Assembly (NCBI GenBank): GCA_024195265.1 | Contig: JAJLRJ010000006.1 | Coordinates: forward strand, 21,552,023-21,616,022 | Direction: 5' to 3' | DNA: 64,000 bases | Source: Dendrophyllia cribrosa | Taxonomy: Eukaryota; Cnidaria; Anthozoa; Scleractinia; Dendrophylliidae | In this document: positions 40,301 to 52,300 of the stretch, in pieces | Layout of the letters: every line of letters begins with the position of its first letter | Position numbering within the stretch: the first letter of the stretch is position 1 | Notes under the pieces: model-generated | What the model was told of the DNA's origin: nothing | The model's input: the letters and a program-made list of their open reading frames with translations, nothing else | Database searches by the model: none | Made by a program: the position numbers and the translations under genes

Positions 40301-43300
40301 TACTACAATTATTATACATTTGTAATCAAGTATTTTAATCTTATTGTTTTTGCAAAGCCAGCAATTCACGCACTTATTCTTTAATGTTTTTCTGTGTTGT
40401 TGCTTTGAGGACAATAAAAAAGTTACACATGTATGTGCATTCCATGAGACCTTGCACCAATCTTAGGCATGCACATAACTCGACCACTGATAATTTTTCC
40501 TAGGAACTTTCTGATAATAGCAAATGTATTGCATTGTCCTTTTGGTTTTAATATTACATCTCTCTTGACTTGAGGTTTTCTCACTTTGGTAATTTTAATA
40601 CATTATAAGCCTTACATAGAAAGAGAGTCATCTTCCTGGTTATGCAGCAACTTACACCATTGCAAAAAAAAAGCCTGTAAAAATTCAAGCTTAAACAGAG
40701 ACACTCACTCTCGACAGACTACATTATCCCATATACATCATATACATAACCACCCCCTCCCTCCCACAAGGTTTGCAAGGAAGTGTGATGACACAATAAC
40801 TCCTCTTTCTTCTTCTTTTGACTTCCTTATTGTAGCTCTATTAGAAGCAGATTTCCTAAAGTAACCTCTTTGGTAAGGAGTAGCCAACAATTTGTTTTTG
40901 TAATGTCTTGAATCTTAGGATACGTGTCAAGGCTGTGCTCCAAGAGTTATCAGAGGGAGCCCAAAGGGAGTCCAACTATAAAATTTAGGGTGCCCAGCAG
41001 TTAAGCTATGTGCAAAAACTCAGTTTACGTTGTTGCCCGAGGACAAAAGTTAGTCGCTTATGGTACCCAGGCACTGCTAGAGTACAGCCCTACATGTACC
41101 AATAAGTTGATTGCTAAGTTCTTTTTGAAAAAGCGTAGCATATTTGTTGGTACTGTATCAAAAAAATTCTGGAATGCTGAAAACCTTTATGTACCGGTAC
41201 AATGTAGATGTGTTTTTCTTGTTTCTGTTGTCAATTTGTTTCTGGTTTGTTATTTAAAAAAATGTGCTTTCATTGTCCTTCCCTTTTTTTACAGCTTTTG
41301 TCAGGAGATTAATATTGTAATGATAAATGTGTTGTTTTACATGTGTAAGTGACATTGTTGTTAGCCTAGTAAAATATGATCAATTTTGACCATAGGATGG
41401 ACATGAACTACCTCCGCCAATAGGATTTGACCTTCCTTCTGAACAAGCCCTTCCCTCATCAAAGGTATTACTTTATGATGATAAAAGTGCAATAAAATAT
41501 TTTGATTTGTTAGCATCACATTTGGACAGAATGCTACAGACTATAAACTGGGTTTAAAACAGAGACTAGGTATACATGTAAAAATGCCATGAAATACACA
41601 CAGTGGTCAGTCAGACTGCTGGCTATAACCTTGTTAATATAAAATTGTACAAAATCTCTTTTCATTGTATTAGGTTCAGAAATATTAAACATAAAAGGTC
41701 TTTTTATTCTATTTCCAGGATAGTTTCCTTGGGGACCCTCCAATTAAAGAATTGGTTGTTAAATTCCTCGAGCAGTATGTATATTGTTTACTTTTTATAC
41801 ATCCAGTGGGATTCTATAAATTATCATACTACCATTTGGTGGAAATTGACAAGTGTTTAAACAGCATGTTTTATATTTTCAAAATATCATAATTTTATAT
41901 GAACTGTTTTTCAGCAACAAGTTACCTGACAACCAAAATTATTTTACTTATTTCATCTATGGCACATTTACATCATTCATTAGTGCATAGAACAGGAATG
42001 CTGTTTATCAATAATGCACTCCACTATATGAAGAGTTGAATTGGATTTCATTTTTGACACTTTGCAAGGACAGGTGAAGTTGAGTTGAAGCTATCACTTA
42101 CAATTTTAACAATAGTGCAAAAACTAAAGGCTACCTGAAGTTTGTTTAAAATTGAAATATGAGTCATGTGATGCTACTGTAGTTGATAGTAATAGTGGCT
42201 CTTAATTGCAGCTGATTACAAAGCAGCCATTTGTATTTATATTGGCTCCAGTATCTCATGAATAACAACTGAATCTGTTGTGAGTAAAGATAAAAACAGA
42301 TTTGTTCTGAAGAATGCAACATTTTGATGTTTGTTGTTGTATATTTTTGGCTGGGTCAGGTTGAGCATGAGATGGGGTGGTATAAATAAACTAATACCAA
42401 ACCTCCGCTGGCCTGTTTCAACCCATGACAGGGACTACAGCAGTTTATGACACGAACAATAATGTGTTCTGCAAATCAGTGCCCATGTCTCTCAAAAAAT
42501 GAGCAGATCATTGTGTTTGGTAACATGATAATCAACACTCGTCCTTCATGAGATTCTTTGCCCAAACATATGTGCTGCATATCCTGCTACTATCACTTTC
42601 AACAACAATGGCTGCAACAAGTAATACACTGCCAGCTGCAGTGCACTCCAAGCTTTCTTATAACATGTCGATATTCTTTACACTTTGACGCTGTTAAATT
42701 ATGTTGTCTCGAATTTCATCAAAGCTCTTTATTTGCCTGTCATTGCAAGGCTTTCTCCAAACCTACAGAAACCTGGTTTTAAGCTGCAAAAGCAATTAAC
42801 TGCTGAAAGTAAAGTTTTAAAGCTGCTAAATCATAGTGCACAGGAGTTAACTTAATGTGGTTTTGTGGTCATTTTAGCAGTGAACTGAAGTACACATGGT
42901 GAAATCCAAGGATTCATCCTTTCAGTTTAGCTGAGCCACCTTAGTTATTATTTGGATCTCATTACGATACTGTTCAATTAATCCTTTCTTTGATTATAAA
43001 TGTTCTCCATGCATCTTGATTCAATTGGTGGTGCTCTTATTATTGTAGTTTCATGTGCTGATCACATTCTGTAGTCCATATGTATGGAATTATTTGTTAT
43101 CTTTTCTGTGAAGTACTGGATTGATTACGGTCAAACAATGGCTATTTCGTTTGTTCTGTATGGTATCTTGATTTTGGCAGGTATTTTAAGATTTATGACG
43201 CAGAAGACAGACAAGGTCTGCTGGAAGCATATCATGATCAGGTTGGTGTGTTAAATAAGATATGCACTTGCTGTCAAGAAAAGTCATTATATTTACTTTT

Positions 43301-43324
43301 TTGTTTGAATTAAAAAAAAAGCCC

Positions 43325-43364
<40 letters not shown>

Positions 43365-46300
43365 GTTCATTATAAAATTTCACACCTAGTTTTCCCTGTT
43401 TTCCCTGTTTTCCCTAACCCAACTATCTTGAAATCTCAAGGGAATCAGGAAATTGTTTGAGATAGTGGGAATTTACATAGCAAACACTGAGTACATGTAT
43501 AAAAATAAGCTACTTAACATGATGTGATCAAGATGATTCATAAAATTTCTCAAGATATAAAAAACCCAAAGGGTTCTGCTGGCATTTTGTGAAACTTTGC
43601 TACAAAGAAACTTTAAGTATATGCCACCGTTTTCCTTATGTTTGTTGATTGAGAAACTATGAGATACTATGATAAAAGAATGTCTTAATTTATGGCATGG
43701 GAAACCATACTTTCTTCCAGATAGCAGGTGTTTAAAGGGATGGTTTCACGATTCGGCGCATGTGCACAGATTATAATGCTTTATTCGCTTTCTTACCAAT
43801 TTTATCGGTTAAAAAACCGCCCACATTTACTTCAATAATCACACACTATAATTAGTCCAAACAAAGCGAAGGATGACCAAAATTTACCGAAAATTTCAAG
43901 GAATAACACCGACAAAATCAACACTGAATAAAACCTTTGACCCGAAGGATTTATTCTACACTCTGGTGGCTTTCATGGGTATGCATAATCATCCATTCAA
44001 TCAGCTGACTGACCGCGACATTTTCACGGGCAAATTTCCCGCCAGAGTTATCTACTCGCTTCCGATTGGTCTAAACAATGACATTAAATGGGTTACGTAA
44101 TAGCTTGCACATGCGCCGAACCGTGAAACCCTCCCTTTAAGGTAACCAAGTTTGAGATAGCATTAAATTTTAGTGTAATACACAAAGTTTGCACAATACT
44201 GTGACAGCTGCATAATTTTTTTTTGTTGAAAATGATTTTTGTTACAAACAAAAAAGTGCATGTCTTGAACTGCTTATATGCATTTCATGATTTGTGGTCA
44301 CTTGGTCACACAAAACAATCCAACTGATTATTAAAGTGATTGTTTAACAACAATTTTATCATCACTAAACTCGTTATTTGAACCAGGCTCTTTAATTGAT
44401 ACTTCAACAGTAATCCAAACTGGAAACATAATTGTTTGTTTCAGAATTCAAAATCATTTTAGTTAATATGTCTATTGAAGTCTTCTTTTAAACTTGTTTT
44501 GAAAGGCAATATTCTCAATGTGTGTGAATACAGGAGCACTGACAAAGGACCGCAGTGGTCAAAGGTAAGATAAGCTCACACATTCAGTAGTGGGTAGAGA
44601 GGCAGTCAAATACCGGTTTTCAAGTTCATAGAGAATCTGGCCTCACACGTTCGGCCAGATTCTCTATGAACTTGAAAACCGGTATTTGACGTTCCTCTCT
44701 ACCCACTACTTTGGATACCCCTCCCTCAAACCCGTAAGAGGGGGCCAAATGCATTTTGTCCCGAGCCCGCCCGCAACGGCAAGCAAGACATAACCAATTG
44801 AAGAAATCCCTACACCCCCTATAAAGGTGACAATGCCCCTTGTCAACAAACCAAAGACTGCCGTTGCGTTTTTGAAAATGAGGGGAATTGAGGTGAAAGA
44901 AGGTGATGACTTACAGTATATGCAAAGAACAAAGGGACGTTCGAATACAACCCTTGCAGATATTGTGGTTTAAACTTCACTCAAGGGCATTCTCTTGTTG
45001 AGCATCAAAAATACGCTTGTAAGAATCTGCGAACAGAACCATGACCGAAAGAGCTTTGTCTCGGCTGCAATCGAAGATTGTGTAGACAAACGGTTTCCAG
45101 ACACTTAAGAAATGGTTGCCCTCCCGTGAAAAGAAACTCTCGAGTTTTTATACAGCGTGAGGTTGTTCGAGATGTTTTTGCCAAGTCATATGTCAGCTGG
45201 CATGAGCTGAATGTCTGGCTTGACGAGCAAGAACAAGAACATCTGACAAACAAAAACATGGAGGCTCTCGACCCCTTACCCAGGATCCGAGATTCTAGCT
45301 TTGTTTCGGATTTCATCGAAGGCAAGACATCACTCGCAGCTTTTCAAACAGAGTTGAGTGGTTATTACCAATTGAAAAAATCTTTACCCTTTACATACCA
45401 ATGATGGCGACAACACAAATGTTCATGAACTTTCTCAAATCGAGAAACACTGGTCTGAAACAAAAGAGTGCCGACTGGGTGAGAGCCAGACAAAACTCCA
45501 TCGGTGCATCAGAGATCTCTGCCTTGACAGGATCGTCGCCGTTTGAATCACGGCAAAGTTTGCTCATGAAGAAAATACAGCCAACACATATGCTCAACAA
45601 TGCGGCTTGTACCTGGGGCAATCTGTTCGAGCGGATTATACGCAAGTATTTTGAGCAAAAACATTCTGTTTCCGTTTTTGGTCACAGCATCTCTCTTAAT
45701 CTAGCAAGAGATCATCCACTTTATCGAAAGGTCACTTGCAGTCCAGACGGATATTTTCTAGACAAAGATAACGGCTTAAGCTTGTTAAAGTTTTAATGTC
45801 CGTGCAAGCGGAAAATAGCCATGAACAGAATCTATTATAGCGATCAGATACAAACAGGTCTTGCTTTGAGTGGTGATATGGTAAACAAAGGTTTGTTTGT
45901 TGACGGCTATTTCAGATTGTGCTCTTTAAACCAGCTTGAACCAAGTCTGGCACACAACCAGTTTCTAAACGGAGGAAACAAGTTCAAAACGAAGTGTGAC
46001 ACAACACTTGCGTGGGGAGTTTGTTATTTATTTAGCAAACGGACGATAACAAGAAATCAAAAGGCAATCATCGATGTCGGTTCACTCGAATCAAAACAAT
46101 CATTTGAGAGAATTATGTCTTCCATTGCTGAGAAGGACATATGGTGTTGTTATGGTGCTGTCAGGATGTCATTTAAAAAACAGGACGAAGATGAGGAGTT
46201 TTTGCGTTACACCAATATGCAAAAAGTGTTCTCAGAGGGTTCAGAAGGCCCTAAACCAGTGGCTATGTTCGCCTGGAAGCTCCTGATTATAACTGAGATT

Positions 46301-49300
46301 TGGACGCCAAAGCAACCAAACTTTTTGAGCAATATTCAAACATCAGTCGAGCGTTTTCATAACAGCCTGGCAAGCCTTCGAAAAAAGATAACAGAACACT
46401 CTGAAGAGAAAAGCATCCAACAAACCGCCCCTGTCAAAACAGTTCCAAACAATTTGGGTGATGACAGTGCAGTGTTGGAATCCTTCTTAAACTAAAAAAT
46501 GGAGTCAATTGAGAAAACATACCCCAGTCTATACCTCAACTGAACCAATGGAGCAACTGTCTTTTGGTGAATCTCATTGGGATTATTTGCCAGACATGAT
46601 TCAAGATTACATCCTTGAATTGGCTGCAAGGTCACTTCATCAATGCAGGATGAAATCTGTATGCCGTTCAATAAAAAATCATTATCACTGGCAAAACGAT
46701 TGCTATTTCCCTATATTTACTTCACAAACATGTGATAAATGTCAAGAACTCTTCTCACCAGAAGTGGACATGGGCAGACACCGAGCCATTTGTCCTGGCA
46801 TGTAGCCTTATAGATGTATACAGTGGGTATTACTGCATACAGATATCGGGAGTGATGACGAGGAAGATTATGATGGCCCAAGTGCTCACGAAAGTTTCAA
46901 TGGCAGTGCTCACTCAACGTGACCCATCTTTTCAAGCATGATCTTCCAGTTTTTTTCGTGCTTCCAAAGTGATTTTTCTGGGACTTGTAGCCAGAAGTAA
47001 TTGACAAGCCGTTGTGGTCCTATTATCTCGTTTAAGATTTTATAGGCTACAAATGGCATAGAGATTCTTTTCGGTAGATATTCTTCAATGAATTTGAAGG
47101 AATCATTTGCATGTTGTATTTCTTCGGAGGACAAGCAGACGTAGGGTTCACAAATTTTCAGATGCTTGTTGAGATAGCTTTTGAAGTTGTAGTGTTTGGT
47201 GGTCATTCTTTTTTTGATAATTGTGTAATCACCACCATAGAGCTCGTTATAATCGAAGGCCACACCATCCAGAGGCTCTAAGAGCCCGCAGTCATCACAG
47301 CAAAGTTCTGAAAACATCCTGAGGTTTCATTTGCCTTTGCAGTTTTGGCAAAATTTTATCCTTTCATTCCAAAGGGTGAAAGGTAAGTGTGGGGGGTATT
47401 GTGCCTCGGGAGAAAGACACTCCTTGATGTGATGAAGGCGTTCTGGTAGGTTTGAATGCCGTATTTCCTTGTTGTAATTGTCGAGTGAGCGCAGGAGGAT
47501 AAATTTGTATTCTTTATCAAGCTCATTGAGTTTGGCTTTGTATTCGCCTTTAGTGTCCAAGGACCGAACATCAGCCAGTTGTTTAGCGAACTTCTCCATG
47601 GATATACACCGTGTTGTGTATTCAATTGGCCGCAAAGGATTTATCCCTCAAGATTTGTAGGTTAAAGCCAGAATTTAATTTCTCAAATCTGACTTGGATG
47701 CTGCGGCGAGAAGACTTATCTTTTTTTGAAACTCTTGTTTGACTTCCTTGCGAAGTTCGTTTTTGAGTTTCTCGAGGTCTGGAGCTTGTGTTTGAGTGCC
47801 AACGTCTTTTTTTGCCTTAACGCCATCCCTGATTGCAGCTTTGAGTTCGTGATATTTTTCCACCTCACGAGTAATTATGGTGAATTCTGCATCACTGATC
47901 CTCTTGTCTTCCAGAGCCTTTGAGACCAGTTCATTGACAGAGTTGCGTTTAGTCAGTGCCAGTGTATAGATATTCTCGTGTTTGGTCACTTTCCTCTCCA
48001 GCCGCTTGTTGGCAGCTGTAAAACCAACTGAGGACAACCCACAAAGCGTGGCAACGCCGGCAAGTGCTGGACTTGCAACAATTCCGAACCCAGTCAATGC
48101 AGTGGCAAGGGCCCCTGATGACAGCCCAACAGAAAGCGACCCAAGGCCAACCGCCGAGTAATGAAATAAGGATTGGGTTCGTTTATATTTCTTTGCGACC
48201 TGACGGTAATGCTCGGCTTCGTCAGACAGTTCCTTAAGCAAGTCAGAGATCTTATTGAGCCGGAAATCTTCTGCATTGATTTGAGTGATCTCACGCATAG
48301 GGTATAGCTGTTGTGTCTCGCTGTATTCGGGGGCCGATGGAAGCACATTGGCAGAACTCATGGCGTGGGTAATATATATGATTTTTTAATTTATCTCAAC
48401 TTCATATTCCAAAGGCGCGTCATTGAAGTTGAAGAGGTCATTGTTCTCATCCCTCACTGACAGTGTTATGCCATTTACATAATCACCAGACGAGACGTCA
48501 CGCAAGACGTTCTGTTGTGTTGTCTCATATAGAATTTTCTCAAAAGCTTTTCCACGAATATCAAACCGAGCCAAAATTGTCGAAGGCTTACCATTGAGTA
48601 AGTTCTGTTCTTTATCAACCAGATCACAGTGGATGAAGTAAGTGCTTGGTGCCCGTTAAACGCTTGACGAAGGTTATTAGCATCAATACAGGTCTTATGC
48701 CAAGCAATTCTGCCAGATTGTTACTAAACGTCACACTGTTGCTGTTATTCTGAATTATCATGGCTCCGTATGGCCTGTTTGTTTCAATTGTTAGATTTAA
48801 ACTTCTGTTAAAGTCTTTTAGGCTTTCAAAGTCTTTCGCTAAACTCTCAATAGTGTGATGGCCTGGAAGTAAGGTTGCGCCACGTGATGAATCATTAGGG
48901 GGAGGGTTTGTTTGTGAAATAACTGCTTCTTCTTTCAAATTATGCCATGAGTTGAAAATTGAGCAAGAGATGAGCCGTATATAACTCGGTTTCGGAAGCG
49001 GGTGATCGAAATAGATCGTGTGAGGGTTCGAAGACGTGACGATTGTTAACACAACCATGATTGTATATATAATAAACATTTTATAATTATAATTATATAT
49101 ACAATCATGTTTGGCAGATGGCCCGGTGGAATTTTTCCTAATTCAAATCTTGGTATGAAAATTGGCGGCCGCAATTACGAGCCCCCACCCCCTTTTTATT
49201 CAACCCCAAATGCCTATAGCCCTGTAAAGCCAAAGCCACACACAGATCCTGAAATGGCTTGGTTGAGTTCGCCGGAGGCTGCCAGGCTCTCTGCCGCGGC

Positions 49301-52300
49301 TAAGGCCAAGGCGATATCAGACTTCAAAAAGCGTTTCCCGCGCGCCGATATGTCACACTTTGAAGTGCAAGTAGAGTTGGCGACGACCACAAAACAGCCA
49401 CAGGAGAAGTGCTTTACAAAGAGGGCCAAGGCTCATTTGCACTCGTTACAAGAATGCCCCACAAAGATTGGACTCAAGCCATGAGAGACGCTTTGGGCCT
49501 TCATTATGACGGTGGTTTTCCCTATCAGTTATCTTTGGGGCAACCAGAAAAGTCAATCCCAGCTGTTGATTTCTCCACCACAATAGACAAGGATATGATG
49601 ATTGGCGCAATCTTGAACGACGAAGCGCAAAAGATTTACGTCACGCCAACTGATTATTTCACAACGAAATACAGAAATATCTTCAGGGACACACAGATTT
49701 CATTCACAACCGCGAAATACGGCCGAAAGTGGATGGGTGGGCCGCATATGAGTTTTTGGCCACAACAACTCTCCTTCGCACTGTGGTGTGCAACAACCGG
49801 CTGCGGAATCTCGCGTGACATTCTATTCGATGAGAAGTCCAGTCTATCCCTAACCCCCCAGCTCCGGTCGTTTTACCAGTTTCACGTTTATTTCACAACA
49901 AGCCGAATTCTTTACAAGATGGGTGGGGAACAAAGCGTTAGTGCTTTGCCAGACGATCCTCCATTCAACCAGAAAGACAACAAGTACGACATCGACGCGT
50001 ACAAGAAGATTTGCATAGAGTTCGGGATCGACCCCAGTTCTGACTTCCGTTTCACATACGGTAAGAACCACGGTCTTGGGAATGTCTACATTCGGGCTTA
50101 TGGAGAGGGCAACATCTCTACCGATTACACCTATCCAGACCCCGATCTAGCTCTGTTCAATGATGAGCGCGTGACTGACAGAAAAGACCCCAACTTTCGC
50201 GCCAATGGAATATCTTTCGTTCGCAACGACCAAGGGGCGGACACCCAGTTCGAGCACTTTGTGCCAAATTACGCACAGGGGCTAACACAGCCAGGGCTCG
50301 CGCGTATGAACCAATCAATCGAGGCCTTTGTGTACTGCATTCTTGGTTCACAAGCCAAAACCCGCAGCAGCATCATTGGAAGAGGAGGCCAGGCGTTCGA
50401 AACGCAGAGAGTATTCCTCACCCATCTAGAGGAGGCCATAATACTGAACGACATCGCAACAAGCGTACAGCGTTACCAGCTTGCCATCCAAGCAATGAAA
50501 GTGCGCTTAGACTTTGCGACAGCACCCGGAAGCTGGCTCATGCCATCACGCATGATTATCAACACAGAGAGCGTGATTGGGTATAACAACAATCTACAGG
50601 AGGCAACGCAAGGGATGAAGCTGGGTGTGAACAATGATGTTAATCTGGGCACAAAAAAAGCCTCACTTCACCTCATGGACGGTGGCCCGACAAAGATTAA
50701 TCCACCAAACAGTCACCCATCAAACCCGATACATAAACAGGCTACACAGGCACAGGGCATCGCACCCAAACCAACTCCCACACCACAACCAGCCCCAACA
50801 CAGCCCACACCACAACCAACCCCCCAAACCACAGCCCGACTCACATCACGTAAACAAGGCACTCATTGCTGCGGGTGCGCTTGCTTTGGCAGGGCTTTTC
50901 GTTTGGTTCAGATAAGTGTTCAAGACTTCGAACGCTTCGTGATTCTTTCAACCAGGAAGGCCACCACGGCAAGGATGAGCAGCCAGGCGTGTTCACCCAG
51001 AAAAGAGATGACCGACCCAGCCGCTTTGAAGATGAAGCTCACAATTGAGCCAATGAGGCCAGGCAGGGCGTTGGCTGCTTTTTTGCCAAGCTCTTTAAGC
51101 CCATTTCCAATAGCCTTGGTGGCCTTTGCAAGGCCGTTCAAGGTGGTGAGTACCACAGCGCTGATGGTGATGCCAGCTGCCAGAACAATCGCTTGCAGTG
51201 TCCACCCGTATTTCTTGAAGATTTCTCTGACCCTCTCTCTCAAAGACAGGGCTTGTTCACGCACCTCAACCTGTGGTCTGAGCCTTGCCAGCTCTTCTTC
51301 TCGCTCAGCAACTCAGGCTTCCGCGGCTTCTCTTTCAGAGGGAGACGTGTTCTCATCCTCTATGACGCGCTTGTCTTCAGTGTTCTGTCGTTCAAGCTCG
51401 ACTTCTCTTTCGTTTAACTCATCAAGTGGTTTAGTTGAGTTTAGCCTTGCTTCAACTTCATTTCTTTCCTTCACCATAGCAGAAAGGCGTGTTCTGATTT
51501 TGTCCGCCTTTGCCTGTTCTTGGGCTCGTTGTTTTTGTATTTTTTGCAGGGCCCCTAATTCTTTTTTCTGGCTTTCAAGATCGACTTGAAGATTCTTTTT
51601 CAGCTGTTTTAGGCGGTCTATTTCGTTTTGATTTTCAACGCTTGAACCGTGTTCCTGCTCCAGAGCCTCCACCCTCGCTTGAGTTTGCTCAATTCTGTGT
51701 CTGAGGTTTTGCTCCTCATTTTGTGCTTGTTGTAGACTATCAACAACCCTTTCATTCTCCTTCAGTTGTTTTTGTGTCTCCTTCAATCTTTGTCCTTCTT
51801 CCCGTATTGATGCATTGACTTCAGACTTAAGCTCTTCAGCGCTTGGGCCAAGAGCTTTTCTGAACTTGTCTGTGAATGATTTAAGAAGGCTAGACCCATC
51901 TTGTTTGAAAATGGGAGTCTCGCCACCCTTTGGCCCAAAGGAAACAATTCTGCCTTCATTTCCTGTTTTTTTACCGTAAGCAATTGGGCCTAATCTGTGT
52001 AGACTACTTTTGGAAAGCGCCTTCTTATCCAGTCCCTAGCTCTATCAAGCATTTTTTGTTTGTCTTCTTTATGTGTGAAGTCACTAAGATTAGGGATGTC
52101 AATAGGATCTAACCCACTTTGTTCGTGAGGCATTGTATGCATTTCATGCTGTTCACCACCATGGTATGGGGTGGATGCAGCACCTGGTTGAAAAGGTGTT
52201 GTTGTATCAACTTCTTCTTCTTCGTAATCATCATCGTTGTCATCATCGTGGCCAATCCCATGGTCAACCCAAGGATTATCGGGCATATCTCCTCCGCCTG

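Noticed and set aside
40919..40989. Possible exon after ttag with an in-phase start ([11 protein letters not shown]...)
   Set aside because: It lacks the conserved RFPK segment, has no good donor and runs into a stop. The 37-nt exon at 40836 supplies the expected residues.
46499..46543. A separate 14-codon gene starting at ATG 46499 before the F-box gene
   Set aside because: Too short, with no promoter motif or homology. It may be the frameshifted original start of the F-box gene, but that is not supportable.
48624..49079. Penton gene start at ATG 49079 ([10 protein letters not shown]...)
   Set aside because: The promoter-like TATATACAATC would then lie inside the coding sequence. The ATG at 49058 mirrors the divergent gene exactly.
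49409..51589. A single 726-codon open frame
   Set aside because: Only the part up to about 50840 has coding character. Beyond that the natural continuation is in another frame that ends with a membrane helix at 50915, and the remaining 670 bp lie over the opposite-strand coiled-coil gene.
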